Source: Gambelia wislizenii
Lineage: Eukaryota > Chordata > Lepidosauria > Squamata > Crotaphytidae
Length of the DNA: 64,000 nt
Direction of reading: 5' to 3'
Assembly (NCBI GenBank): GCA_030847615.1
Contig: JAUMIR010000005.1
Span: forward strand, 105,243,116 to 105,307,115
Shown piece by piece: positions 33,749-46,448 of this stretch. Positions within the stretch are counted from its first letter, which is position 1. Each line of letters opens with the position of its first letter. The translations under genes and the position numbers were made by a program. The notes beneath the pieces are model-generated. The model did no database searches and was not told the DNA's origin. It was given only the letters and a program-made list of their open reading frames with translations.

Positions 33749-33790
33749 TGGGGAGGGGAGGGGAGGGGAGGGGAGGGAGGAAGGGAGGAC
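33749..33790 (+). repeat. G-rich (GGGGA)n tract, possible G-quadruplex
   Basis: Five or more GGGGA/GGGA units in a row at the distal edge of the UBE2K CpG island. Four or more G-runs so close together can fold as a G-quadruplex; no evidence of function here. A (CA)n run follows at about 33851-33866. Confidence 0.8.
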
Positions 33791-34189
33791 GGAGGAGGTT
33801 TGCCACAGTTAAGGCTGTTGTGATGAAATTGTGCCTATTGTATGATGTGTCACACACACACACACACTCCCTCTCCTTCACGCACATAACAGCTTTCACC
33901 GACCACTTCAACTTACATATGAGTCATACGCGGGAGTTCACCCTCCATTTTAATTTTATATGCGCTTTTATAGCCCTCCCAAGATCACCCAAGCTGATGG
34001 GATGGGGCACTTCTAGCATCCCTTTGCTGGGGGTCGGCTTCAGATCCTGGTCAATGAAGTTTCAGGCTTGAGGACCTTTGCAAAATTACCTGAAGGGTCT
34101 TTATGAAACCCAGGTGGGATGTTTTGGCCATTTTCCAAAATGGCCTCTGAACTCTTATTTATGTATTTGTTTATTTTAGGTACACAAAG

Positions 34190-34405
34190 GCTCTGAGAGC
34201 AATGTGAAGGCGAAGGCTTTCTCGGCCAGCATCCATAGATTTTCCTTGGGTTTTTTCCAGGCTGTGAGGCCATGTTCTGGAAAAGTTTCTGACGTTTTGC
34301 CTGCATCTGGCTGGCATCCTCTGAAGATGCCAGCCATAGATGCAGGTGAAACCTCAGAAAAAAAACTATTCCAGAACACAACCTCACAGCCTGGAAAAAA
34401 AACAA
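34190..34405. mobile_element. Penelope-like element terminal palindrome
   Basis: Contains gaaggctttctcggccagca, ccaggctgtgaggccatgtt and the palindrome around gcctgcatctggctggcatc / gatgccagccatagatgcag, followed by the inverse of the first arm ending aacctcacagcctgg. This pair of inverted arms (about 34255-34400) is the familiar end of reptile Penelope-like retroelements. No coding part of the element is present. Confidence 0.55.
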
Positions 34406-34439
34406 GGAAAAGCTCTGAGAGCAGCTCACAAATTGTGAA

Positions 34440-34640
34440 GCAATAGCACTTTACACATCTATACCACTTTATAGCGCACTAGGCACTAAGTGGTTTCCAA
34501 TGTGTTAGCTAATTGCCACCACAAGCCAGGTACTCATTTTACCGACCTAGGAAAGGATGGAAGAGTGAACCTTGGAGCCCTTGGGATCAGACTTGCAATG
34601 CTGCAACTGCAGTACTAGCATTTAACTCAAGGGTGGAAGA
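34440..34640 (-). mobile_element. tRNA-like SINE fragment, minus orientation
   Basis: Contains tactcattttaccgaccta, gaaaggatggaagagtgaac and a degraded B-box-like gggatcagacttgcaatgct before gcagtactagcattta. This order matches a common reptile SINE/LINE tail read in reverse. Family name not certain. Confidence 0.45.
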
Positions 34641-34748
34641 CCCTCAGGAAACCATAGAGACCCACAACCACACTGCAGAGATGAGACCCCACGCATACAC
34701 CTGTCAGCATAGAAAATTTAGTGTGGTAAGGTGAATTTGAACAATATA

Positions 34749-34978
34749 CAGTTGTCCCTTCATATTTGCTAGGGTTTGGTTCCAGGACCCCCTGTGGATA
34801 CCAAAATCCATGAATACTCAAGTCCCATCATATGCAATGGCATAGCAAAATGGTGTCCCTTGTATAAGATGGCAAAATCAAGGTTTGCTTTTTGGATTAT
34901 TACTTTTTAAAGAATATTTTCAAGCCGTGAATACTTAAATCCATGGATACCAAATCTGTGGATACAGAGGGACAACTA
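34749..34978. mobile_element. TIR DNA element (pogo-like MITE)
   Basis: Starts CAGTTGTCCCTTCATATTTG and ends in the inverse GATACAGAGGGACAACTA, flanked by TA. The core has tatgcaatggcatagcaaaa and gcaaaatcaaggtttgcttt, nearly the same as the element at 57715-57950. Confidence 0.8.
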
Positions 34979-35210
34979 TAGGTTGAAAGGGGATACTCAG
35001 GTGCTTTGTTGAAGAGAGGGACATTTGTTTGGCATGACAGGAATTGGGAATACAGTATATGCATTGCAATACGTTATTGAATTTCATTTCCAATAATTCC
35101 TCCCCATTGTGTATGTTGATTAGGGCTGATGGGAAATGAAGTCCAACATTTACCCCACCCCTGCTGCATAAACTTCTCAGGCTATAGTGGAAAGTGTACA
35201 ATATAAATGG

Positions 35211-35433
35211 AGCCCTTTTACACTACAAAAATTAAAGCTCTATGATTCCATGTTAACTGCCATGGTTCCATCATGTGGAATCCTGGGATAAGTAGTTTAG
35301 GAAAGTGTGTTTAGAATTCTCAGCCAGAGAGCTCCAGAGCCTTACCAGACTACACACCCCAGGATTCCATGGGATGGTGCCATGGCAGGTAAAGTGGGGT
35401 CATAGTGCTATAATCATCAAGTGTGAAAGGGCC
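35211..35433. mobile_element. Palindromic MITE (hAT-like type), second copy
   Basis: Starts agcccttttacactacaaaa and ends agtgtgaaagggcct. Inner arms: gccatggttccatcatgtgg against ccatgggatggtgccatgg. Same plan as 27921-28146, more diverged. Confidence 0.6.
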
Positions 35434-38400
35434 TGTGATGTATTTTGGTGTGGTTTTGTTATTAGCTGATTCCCTTGTAATGGTTTTGTACACTGAATGA
35501 GGACATTCAGTACCTAGAGCCTAACAACAACAAAAGGAATCATAGGAAAGCAGGGAAATTGAAGTGGGGGCAGCTGGTTTGTAGTGGCATAAAATGGCAA
35601 CAAATTGTAAATGTGTTTTTAAAAAATGTTGTATTCCCAGGGGCAGGTGCTCATAATTTTCTGTCTTGGGTACCAAAATAATAACTTGCCCTGGCTTGGA
35701 GAAGGAAGGATAGCACTTGCTATTCTGTGTCAGCCAACTGAACTTAAATTGGCCCTAGATAAAAGCTTAAAAAAAACTTCTCCCAGTAATGTAACCAATA
35801 ATCAGTTATTAAATATTTTGCACCAAGTTCCTGCACTAAAGTAGAGTAAACTTTATAATTTTTAATTTACTTTCAGGACTATGGCATATTCAGTGTGTTC
35901 AGTAAGACAGACATCATAGTCTTGACGGGGAGGTGCATCTAAACTGGCACCTAACACTCCCGCATGTCTACATAAACATAGGTCTCTTCTGCTGGATCTA
36001 GGGTTGTCTATTGTACCTTATGACCCTTACTTGAGGTCTGGAAAGCTTGTCCCTTATAGGGCTGGCAGGAGTCTTTATTACAAGGGATGTCCCCTACTCA
36101 AAGGCTGAAAGGCTTTTCCTTTTGTACATATTGAACAAGATGCTGAAAAAATCCTGTATTTTGGGGTGTGGGGCTTCCCTAAAGACAGACGTACTGTATA
36201 TGCGCATCATGTAATTTATGAATGTAGACAGCATGTTGGCTTTGCAGATAAATACATGACTAGGTTAACTGAAATAAACACTTTCATTTGGTATTTAGGT
36301 AGAATGCAAACTTGTTAATAACTACTTCCTGATTGCCAACCCTGCATGTTATGAAGTTTGACTGTCCCTTGCTGCTATTTTGAAAACCTGGCAACAATAG
36401 CTGGATCAGACTGTGTCTTCTCTGAGTAAGTGAGCTGTCTAAAGACAAATTGTAGTTTGTTGAGATCCTTAAAAGTACAGTTTCTGCCAGAAAGCCCAAA
36501 TTAATTTAAGTGAACTAGAGGTCTCAAACAGACAATTCTATGTACCTCACTGAACTATAAATCACTGGATTCCTTAGGAAAGTGCTATGGTTATCAAGGT
36601 AGTATAATTGTAGATACACCAAGGGTAACTTACAACACAATTCTATCTTTAATTTCTGAACTTACAAAAGCAACGTTGAAGAAAGACTGCTTAAAAGCAA
36701 GGAAGCACAGCAAAGAAAGGTGGGGAAAATAATGGGTAGGCCCCACTGCTGCTTTCTTTGTGTTTGTGAATGGGGTGGACATGTCTAAGCACCCTCCACT
36801 TGTAGCTGGCTCTTCACTCAAAGCATGGGAAACATCCACATAGATAATAGTTTTAGGAGTATTTCAAATGGTGACCCAAACCATTTTTTAAAATGAAAAT
36901 ATCCATTAAATAATCTGAGGATAGGGTGGTCTGAGATCAAAAGCATGCTGAAGAATACAGAAGTTTAGAATGAATCAGTCAGTGTATTTGGTGGCAATAG
37001 CCACATATATATACAGTGTATATATATATAATATCCTGAGATACAGCTACAGTGAAGATTTCCCCTTTATGTACTATGTTCTTTAATCTATTTTTTTTTC
37101 CCTGTCCTAATTCTCCTTTTAGCAGAAGAAAGGCTCAGGTTGTGAGGAGGAGTGCCAGATTTATATTTAGTTTGCAAAATACTGGGGCTGCAATCCCACA
37201 TGCATAAATTATGCATGCTTAATTCTATTTGCTTTAGTGGAACAAAGCACATATAGCTGCACAGGACTGCAGTCATCCCCTGCACAGTTTTGATGTAGGT
37301 GACCCCTACGAGTATCTAATCTTAAAGCCAATCTTGCATTGCATAAAAATAAAAATGAAAACTGGTGTGCACAAATTAATCTCTCTAGCTTTTATCCTAC
37401 TGCAACATCTCTCCTTGACATATTATTTTCCTTGTCATTCATTTTAATATCACTTTATATTCTGTTTAGGATGATGTGTATCACTTAACATTTTTAGCAG
37501 GGGACTTTTAAAGGAGGGGTACAGGAGGAAATTGCTCCAGTCTTCACATATGAGGGGGGTCTTGCATAAGGAGGGGGACACATCAGCACTGATACTACTA
37601 CACTGTAGACAATTAATGTATTTCAGTATCTTACTAACACAAGTTCTGTTTTTTTATATTTTAAAAGGCAGCAGCAGTAAGGAACCTTAAATTACCATTC
37701 TGTCTCAGGACTCTCCATGTCTTAATACAGTTAACAGTACTATCCTATGCATGTTTCCTCCCATATAAGACAGTTTTCTCTTTAGAACATGTATTTAGCA
37801 GCATGTCATATAGAGCATATAACAAGAAGAATCTAGGGAAACCAGCAATAGCAATTTTAAGTATTTTACATTTATTTCCTAATTACATTAATAATGGGGT
37901 GGGGAGGCTAGAATTATAAGGCATAAATTAGAGATGGACAGCTGGACCTGTCAGTGCCAAATCTATTCCCACAAGCCTTCCCATCTGGCCCCCAACATAG
38001 GCCCTGGTCCTAATAACATCTCTTCCCACATGCTATTTATTGCGCAGCCCCTTTCTTTTGACTTGAGACAAGGGATGCCTTTTAATTCACCCTCCTGCAG
38101 CATGTATACCAACCAAAAGAGATATCAACAGATTTTCCCATATTATCTCCTCCCGCTGGTTATTCATGTATTCGATTCAAAGTAGAAATGGGAGTGAGTA
38201 GCTGAAAAGATACTTTTCCAAATCTTCAGCTGCTGCTGACATTGAAGGAAAGATGTATGTTAAACAGCAGTCTGCCTGTGTCCACTATAGTAAGTGGAAC
38301 CAGTGTCATCCACTTCTCCTTCAATTCATAAAGTGTTGCCATTAAAAATTAGTTACCAGATACATAAATGAAAAATTAAGAACTCATAAAGGAAGATTCA

Positions 38401-39715
38401 CAAAGGAAGATTCTATTGTAACAGAAGATTTCTATGGAAAATAAAAATGATAATTAAAAAAAAAGAAAAATTAAGAAATCATGATTGAAACTGCATAGGC
38501 ATATGCAGTCCTCCAGATGTTGGAAAAATGCATGTTCTAGCATAACCAAGGAGGAGGAATGCTGAGAGTTGCAATCCAACATCTGGAGAAGCAGATTATT
38601 TCCATCACTGTCTTAAATCCAGTTGTTAGTCTGGAAAAAAAATCTGAAAAAAATCCAAGAAAAAAATCCAGAAAAAGTTGTTTGAGAGTTGTGAGAGTAT
38701 TGGAACACTGAAGAATTAAAGACACAGTACATTTATAACCATAGTTTTGTTATTTATGATATATATGCTGAATTAAGCTAATTGTGTCAAACTGTACAAA
38801 TTAGTTGTTATTGCTGCTTTAAGCTGTTTTGTTAAGCACTAAATACTGAGGTTTTTGTGAATCATTTACTCATGAGGAAGCATTGTATGTTGATGACTAT
38901 AGCTATTTTGGTTGTGTAAAATATTATATAGTATAAAATTATATCATATGTAATTAATTTGATAATACCCTACTGTGTGGTTTTGGTTTGAATAAATGTA
39001 ATGTTATGTAGTGGGGGGGAAAACAAGTACAAGATTACAAAAATTTAAAAAGTATCCTTTATTGTAATGTTAGAGCAATATAAATAAGTTCTAAAGCATT
39101 ATAACAAATTGTTTACTCCCAGTAAACTAAACCAACTAAAGTGGACCCATTAAATAAATGGAATTTACATAAGTGTTTTACCAGCTTTCCACTGATTTAA
39201 AGTTTTTAATTTATCTGTGACTAACAATTGGACTTAAATTATATTTTTTTTATCTCCTTTATTAATCTTGACATATTCAGTTAAAATAAAACAAACCAAA
39301 TTACGTGTCTGAGAACAATCAATTGTACTGGAGAAGCAAACAGACATCAAAAGCACCTTCCACCATTATCACGACTTTGTTGCTTCTTGAGAAAGAGACA
39401 GAGATATATACGTATTGTGTTATTTAAAAAACATAGCTGTTACAGTCCAGGAGAACAAATAATCTAATCCACAAGTGGATAGTACTTTTATTAAGACTAA
39501 CCAAAATGTCACCAAATGTAACTGTATAATATTAGTATCAAATTTATATAATAACATCGTGATACAAGGGCAGTTTTGTAATATGTATAAATCTTGTTCT
39601 ACCTAAATATTACAAAGTAGATGCAACAGTGCCCTCTGCAGGATAGGCTATGTCAAACTCAGTTGACCTTTGAAAGAGGAACTTCAATAAAAACTTGCAA
39701 AATACTCAGAGGAAT
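35434..39715. other. Intergenic DNA, nothing firm
   Basis: Region between the two CpG islands. It holds short TA-rich microsatellite (37009-37032), a small palindromic repeat around 38495-38600 (ccagatgttgg / ccaacatctgg), and possible fragments of the short amniote palindromic repeat near 37170-37290. No exon seen. Confidence 0.4.
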
Positions 39716-41290
39716 ACTACACAAGGGTTTGTTGCACTATCCAAATGGTTTGATTCCACCAGCAAGTTTTTCTGATCACACGATGCAACCTCCCTTTGGT
39801 TGTTGGGTTGGAAGTGGTGTGTCATTTTAGCACCATTTTTCATTCATGGCTTATCCCCGTGAATGAATTCAATAGCTCTGTGAATGCACCATGGTTCTTT
39901 CTTAAAAAAAAAATTGGCAGCATAAGGGCATGATGTCACGGCCGTGTCACTCTGTTGTTCAATGACCACAGCATATGTTCCTTGTCCTGTTTCCAATGGT
40001 CATGTTCTACATTTTTCTAACCATTTTCTTGTGTTTGGGATCCCATTCTAAATGTATGGGGCAATGCCTGCTCACAACCTGTTTCCCTGATCCTTAGCAT
40101 ACTTAACTTTTTTTCTTTTTTTTTTTTGGTAATTGCGAGACATTTCCATGTTCTCCTATAGGTAGCCATTCCAGGGGGGGATGAAAGTTTTGCCGTCCTG
40201 CATTTTAGGTTGGCTGTGTGTTTCTGAGCATTTTTAATTCTAGGAAATACTGTGGGAGCGGGGCAAGCACGCAGCTCTTCAGGTAAAATTGGAAAGTATT
40301 ATTGTTGGCATGTAATTAATAAGTTTCCCTCCCATTGCAGCATTTTAGTAAAATCAATGACGTTTTAATTGCATTTGCATTTTGTGACTGCAACAGTTTT
40401 TCATTTTTATGCCTTCTGGGGACATAATGCTCTCCCTGTGGTGCTGCCTTTCCCCATGTGCATGGTGATTATGTATCCAAATATGGCCTGGAAATGAGAC
40501 CTTGCTCTACTCATCCTCTTTCTCACTGGAGCACAGCATAACCATATCCCGCCTTTGGGAGTGCCATGGGATATGTCATTGTGGTTACGATGGTGCTGGA
40601 TACTCTAAAAAATTTGCCATGCTGTGTGTGCTGTGACGGATTGGGTTGCTCAGTTAGTTATTTCCCTGGATTGCTAACTGTGGCTCTAAAATAAAATTTC
40701 ATCTCCTCACGCATGCTGACACGGCCGTGAGTACTTGCGAGAGAATGACATTGGAGGAATGTGTGGAAGCTGAGTGATGTCCTCACACAAATGAGAGGTT
40801 AAGGCATTATAAGACCGCACAATTGCGTGGACTTTTTCTTTAAAAAAAATGCATGCACACCCGAAAACCAGGAAATGACAAATCAGCAGTGGGAGGAGGG
40901 TTGATGCCCACAGAGCTGGAAGGCCAAATGTGGTGCCCTTATAGCAGTTTCAGATGCTACTGTAAGAGTATAAACATGACTTTGGCTTGCATCCAGGAAT
41001 ACATCCGCTTCCTTATCAAGTGGAATGGAGTGGAATGAAGGCACAGTATGGTAGTCATCTCTGAGCGTTAACATGGAGTTATACCATCATAGTGATGCAT
41101 TAGTCCTGCTTTTACCTCTGACTTATCACATCATGTTGTTGCTTTCCAGATGTTGCATTGTACGATCATTGAAAATGTATGTTTTTTCATACTGGAAATT
41201 GACCCTTTTCCCCACAACAATCCAGTAACTAGTTTGGCTGTGGATGCCTCATATCACTTCCTTCCATGAATAATCCATTAGTGGGCGTGC
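39716..41290. other. Unassigned segment with repeated CACGGCCGTG palindromes
   Basis: The sequence tcacggccgtgtca at 39937-39950 recurs inverted as tgacacggccgtga at about 40717-40730; each contains a perfect 10-bp palindrome in AT-rich DNA. A further hairpin lies around 40537-40577 (catatccc ... gggatatg). This could be a decayed DNA transposon, but I found no TIRs or coding frame. Confidence 0.3.
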
Positions 41291-43879
41291 TGTAGGTGTG
41301 ACTAGGTTATCCCCCCATCAAGGGTTCCCAAAGAAATCTCTGGTGAAGAACACAACAGACTGTTCCAGTTTGTTCAGGGTCTCTCGACCGCCTCCTGGAA
41401 AGCTTGGACTATATATTGAGGTAAGAGCATTGCTTTTTCTATCAGGAAGCAAACATGAGGATGGTCACCTCTCTTGTGTTAAACATAGGGAGTCACACAA
41501 GGAGTTAGTGGCGGTGATGGAAAGGTCCAATAGCATGTTCCAAGAAGTGAATGATGCCTGCAAGGAGGACACTACACTGGGGTGTGTGCCTAATTTCATT
41601 TCTAGCCTCTTACCTTTAGAGAAGCAAGGGATAGTTCTTTGCCAAATGTATCTCTTACAAGCAATGCTATTTCCAAATATTTTTTTCAGTTGTTGTTGCA
41701 CAATGTCTTTCCTTAGCTCACCAGGGCGCTGTTACCCAAATTGCGTGGGGGTCTTTGGGGACCCTCTAATGTCCAAATATTAATTTGGGAAATTTAATTA
41801 ACTCAGCATGTGAGAGGCCGGGCAATGGCAGGATCTTTTGACCTATGTATGCCAGTAGTATCGGGAGGAAACTCTAAGCCAAAACATACAATTAAATGAT
41901 CTCTATTGGAAATTAACAGTAACAGCATTCACGTAAACACTCAGGGTTCAAACAATCACACAAAGCTACTGAAGAAAGTAGGAAGTATTTGGATAGAGGA
42001 ATAGAGTAAGGGGATGATGGGTGATACAATACCTCAGAGGAGCAGAGATTCACGCAGCAGAAAATTCTTAAGAGATGTGTTCTGAGGGTATCACAGCAAA
42101 ATGTCATCATGGATGTGGGAGGAGGAACTGTGGACCTTTTGGTGGTGTTTTAGGTTGATCTTTATATCTGATAATTTCCCTGAAGATATGGTATTTTGAG
42201 TGGAATACAATTTCTTGGAGTTTCACAGGACTAGACAATGGATGCTCTGGAAGAGTTAATAATTGTTAATGGGTGCTGCATTTGGAATTGAGTATGAGCA
42301 GGCAAGGTCTTTTGTTGGAAGGGAAGAGGAGAGGAAGAAACCGTTTTAAAGGATCGAGGACTCTGCAATAGTTGAGTGGATTAGTGACTGGCTCACCTTC
42401 AGGTGTGAAGTTCTGACCTGAATAATTGCTTGCGGAATTTCCAAAGACCCCTCCCTGGGTTATACATGAATCCAGTCTTGGTATTAGGGGATCCTGGTTT
42501 ACCTGCTAACTGTGTGGAAGGCCACATTAAGCCAAATTATTAAATATAGACAATTATTTGATATTCCAAGATGTGGGCTATCAGGGTAGATAACAGCGCT
42601 AGCTGCAGGAACACTATTCCAGTTGATGCTTCAGGCAGAAGGCATGTTCTCTGCATGGGCTTTCCCAGTCAGGGAAGATGCAGATATGGCAAAGCCAGAT
42701 CCCTGAATTGCTGGTTTGAGGATTAGTGCTGCAGCTGGTGCCTCATTTGGGGAACCAGCTTTGCTTCCCCCTCACTTTTCCCATGTAGGGAAGGGAAGAG
42801 CAAAATACATTGACTTACCATCTTGAGAAGCCAACTGAGTCCCAACCATATGATTCAACTAGTGTCACAAAGTGCCAGCTAAATGCCTGACTAGCTTCCT
42901 TACTACCTGACTTTCCTGGTTGGGAAGCCATGGTTCAGTCAATGTTCCACTGCCTTCTAAAGGGGAAGGGTTTGGGAAGGGGCCTCAAAGGGTGGTTGGC
43001 CCAGCTGGCTAGAATTTCCCCACTAACAGAATCCAAAGTTGCTTCCTCTTATTCTATATTATGTTCACTGTGTTATTTAGTTTACATTGTATTTATTATT
43101 TTATTGTATTTTAATATTTTTATGCCAACTTCAAGATCCCTTTTCCTATAAATATTAATACACATCAATAGATTTGTCATCAACCCAGAGGCACATGCTG
43201 AATAAACATGTTCACATGCAAACCCAGCCTGATTTTTAATGCACAAAAACAAGTGTCCGTTAACTAGCTTCCACCTGTAAATACATGTACAGGCTTCCCC
43301 TGCCTTTCAACACCACACTTTCTGATGACTTGCTCTTTAGGTGCTTGCAAGTTCCATTAATTTGATGAAGGATTCACTCTTCCATCAGTTCTTGCCTGCA
43401 AGGCTTGCTTAAGGCCACTTGTGTGGGCATGCAGTCTTAAGGCTTGCCTCCAGAAAGAACAGACCCTTCCTTGAATTAATAGAACTTGTCTGTGTATTTT
43501 GCTGGAGTTGAAAGAACGGGCTCTCATCCATTCTCCCTACAGAGGCTCACTTTGGATTGCTCACATGTGCGCATTGCTTGCAAAGTGAGTTAAAAGGGGG
43601 GCAAACACACACACACACAAAGGCTTGTCCACTCTTCTTACCCTCAGCCACCCTCCTGTTCCCCCCTCCCTCCTTTCTCTTCCAGCCCTCTGGTGTTTTC
43701 CCAGCCAGCTCTATGGCTCTGAGCAATGGAGAAACCAAGGTCAGTACAGCATTGGCAGGAGGGACAGAAAGACATGAAAGGGAGAGAAATGAAACAGGTG
43801 GGAAAGAGGGAGGGTCAATCAGAGGGATGGATCTCAGGGATCCAAATCCCATGTCCTTTGGACAGTTCGTGGTTGGTTC
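41291..43879. other. Intergenic DNA, nothing recognised
   Basis: The longest open frame, 41298-41783 plus (161 codons), has no recognisable domain, repeated motif or codon bias and no splice context. Nothing else stands out, apart from a (CA)n run at 43604-43618. Confidence 0.45.
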
Positions 43880-44480
43880 GGTGTGAACCTGTTAAATTTG
43901 TGGCCCGTTCTGATGATGTGTCCCTCTTGGTTAAGGACAGGATGGAAGTTAGAAAGATTAAAGATGCTTTTGAGGCCTATGGTCAAGTTTCTGGTGCTTG
44001 ACTTAACATGGAAAAGAGTTTTTATGATCAGGATTTTTCCTGCAGAGGACAAGATGGCAGCTGTTCCTCTAAAAGATGTGGTTGAAGGAAAGGAAGGGTG
44101 GTAAGCAGAGCAGGAGGCAAAGACAGATAGGGTGAAGATCCTAGGGCTGAACTTTGCAGTGACTCCCGAAGGATGGAGAGAAAATTGGTATCGCTGGTTG
44201 GAAAAAGTGAAGGAGAGGGTGGCCGTCTGGCAGAGATGGACGCTGACCATTTACCAGAGAGCTGCTTTTGTAAATACCTACCTGCTTCCGGTGGCAGCCA
44301 ACTTGGTGGCCGTTTTCCCGCCTCCGGATTCAGTGATTACCTGGTAAACCTCTATGTGATGTTGGGATTATTTTTCCAAAGACAAAGGGAGGTAGAGTGA
44401 AAATCTACAGGATGTGAAAGGCACTGCTTATTACGTTAAAAACGTAATTGAAAATTTAGTTTTGACTGAAAACGAGAAAT
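43880..44480 (+). mobile_element. Tx1-like LINE, fragment of ORF2 reverse transcriptase
   Basis: Successive plus-strand frames give FVARSDDVSLLVKDRMEVRK, with SDD in place of the YxDD catalytic box, then IKDAFEAYGQVSGA. A later frame gives VKILGLNFAVTPEGW, then WLEKVKERVAVWQRWTLTIY, QRAAFVNTYLLPVAANLV and FPPPD. This is the palm-thumb order of L1-Tx1-clade elements. Several frameshifts and a stop after the catalytic box. An AT-rich stretch to about 44.87 kb may be its 3' UTR. Confidence 0.6.
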
Positions 44481-45817
44481 TGCCAAACCATCATTGGAGA
44501 AAGTTTTAGCCGTGGTTTAATGAGACAGCCCCAGCAGTAACTTAAGGGATATCTTTAAATAAACATTTTATTATTTTTGTATTATTATTTTTATTAATTT
44601 TTTCATTAATTTTTTCTTTTCCAAATATATATAATTGTAATGGGTAACTTCTAATTTTAATATAAAGGTGTAAATATAGTGTTTATTGTGGGGGAAAGAG
44701 AGTGATTATACTATGTTTAGATTAAGAGGGAAAATGTATTAGTGTTAGGATAGATAATTTTATTTTTTGTATTAGTAAGAAAAGAGAATAGGGAAAAAAT
44801 TACGTTATTGTTACGGCCTTTTGTGGTCAGGTATATTATTCTGTAGAATGGTTTTATTTCAGTAAAAAATTCCTAATTCCCCCAAAATTCCTTTTTTGTC
44901 TTGGTTTGCCTTCCCTCTGCCTCCTCCCTCCGCTGGCATGCCAACTTCTTCCTCCAGGGGACTTTGTGTAAGAGTGTGTCACGAGTGAGGCACTGGGATC
45001 CATATGGGAAGGGTATGAGCCCTGTTTCCCCTTCATCTCCTTTCAGGGTCTCCCCTCTGGGCTTCACTTGAAGGCACCACAGCAGCAAGAGTAGGGATTC
45101 TCTCTTCCCTCCAACCTCAGCGTTCTCTCTTTTGGCCCTTCTTCTCTTCCTCCCTCTTCTGGCTCTGTCTTTTATTCCTTAATGGGAAGAATTCATGTTG
45201 GGCACATGAGAAAACTGGCAGAGGGGTTGCGGGGAATAGAGAAATGAAGAGGGATTGGCACTCCTCCCCACAAAGTACTCACTGTGGGCACCAAAGGGGA
45301 AGGAAGAAGGCAAATGCACAGTCCAGGAGTTTGCCACTTGTGATAGTCACTCCTCTTCCCTTTCAGGCACATTCCTGTTGCCAGCTGTTCTTTTATGACA
45401 ACATACTCAAAATTGTTATGCTCACGAGTTCTCTTAGCCTCCCCTTAAACTCTCCTTATTGCAATTGTTTTTATGCCATTTTTCAATGTATGTTTGCTAC
45501 TCTGAAGTGTGGTTTTCTGTTTGCGTAGTTCTGACAAGCAGAAGTGTATGTAAAAGTGCTTTGTTTTGAAATAAAAGGTGACTATATTGTTACCCTAAGA
45601 AATTGCAGAGCTGCTCCTGTGCTCACTTCAGTGTTGTTTAGTTGTTCTGTTACACAAACAACAATAAAACATACTTTTCCATATCACTTGAAAGAAAATT
45701 ACTTTAAAAACCCATTTGGATACTACTGTACAGGTATGTTAATGTATTAAACACATCTCATTAAAGACATTTAAGGGGATTAAGGGTAAGTTTTTGTTCA
45801 TCTTACTTTATTTCTGC

Positions 45818-45850
<33 letters not shown>

Positions 45851-46222
45851 CTGAGTGTTCAAAAATTATATATAGTGTATTTACATTTTTCAATACCCAA
45901 AATGCATTTCAAGCTTTAAAAAACTGGATTCCACTTTTCAATCAATTCCACTTTCTGACAGTGCTGTGGTCTGTAACCTGTCAGATAAGCGGGGTCTTTC
46001 TATAATTCCTTTATATATTATGAATCACCAAGGCATAATTCAAGAATGCTCTTGAACTACAGCAAGGTTAATTTAGGAAAACAGGATGTAAGTTTAGGGA
46101 TTTGTTGATTTTATTTATTAGATTAAAAGCCTGCCTTTCAGTCAAATTATCAACAAAGTCATTTATAGTCAATTACAGTAATAAGGAAGCACCAAAATCA
46201 CACAATCCAGCAGTAGCTACTA
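44481..46222. other. Intergenic DNA, nothing firm
   Basis: AT-rich; contains a (TA)n(GA)n microsatellite at about 45818-45851. No exon recognised. Confidence 0.45.
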
Positions 46223-46447
46223 CAGTCATCCCTACGTGTCCAATTCTTTGTCTATGGATTCCACATCTACGGCTTGAAAATATTCCCAAAAATATACATT
46301 CCAAAAAGCAAACCACTCTTTTGCCATTTTATATAAGGAACACCACTTTACTATGCCATTGTATATAATGGGACTTAAGCATCCACGGATTTTGGTATCT
46401 ACAGGGGGTTCTGGAACCAGACCCCAGCGGATATCAAGGGCCCACTG
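46223..46447. mobile_element. TIR DNA element (pogo-like MITE)
   Basis: Starts CAGTCATCCCTACGTGTCC, ends ATATCAAGGGCCCACTG, TA on each side. Core phrases aaaagcaaaccactcttttg and tatgccattgtatataatgg mark it as the same family as 22963-23174. Confidence 0.75.
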
Positions 46448-46448
46448 T

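Noticed and set aside
41298..41783. 161-codon plus-strand open frame as a possible gene
   Set aside because: No recognisable domain, no splice context, no conserved motif; consistent with chance.
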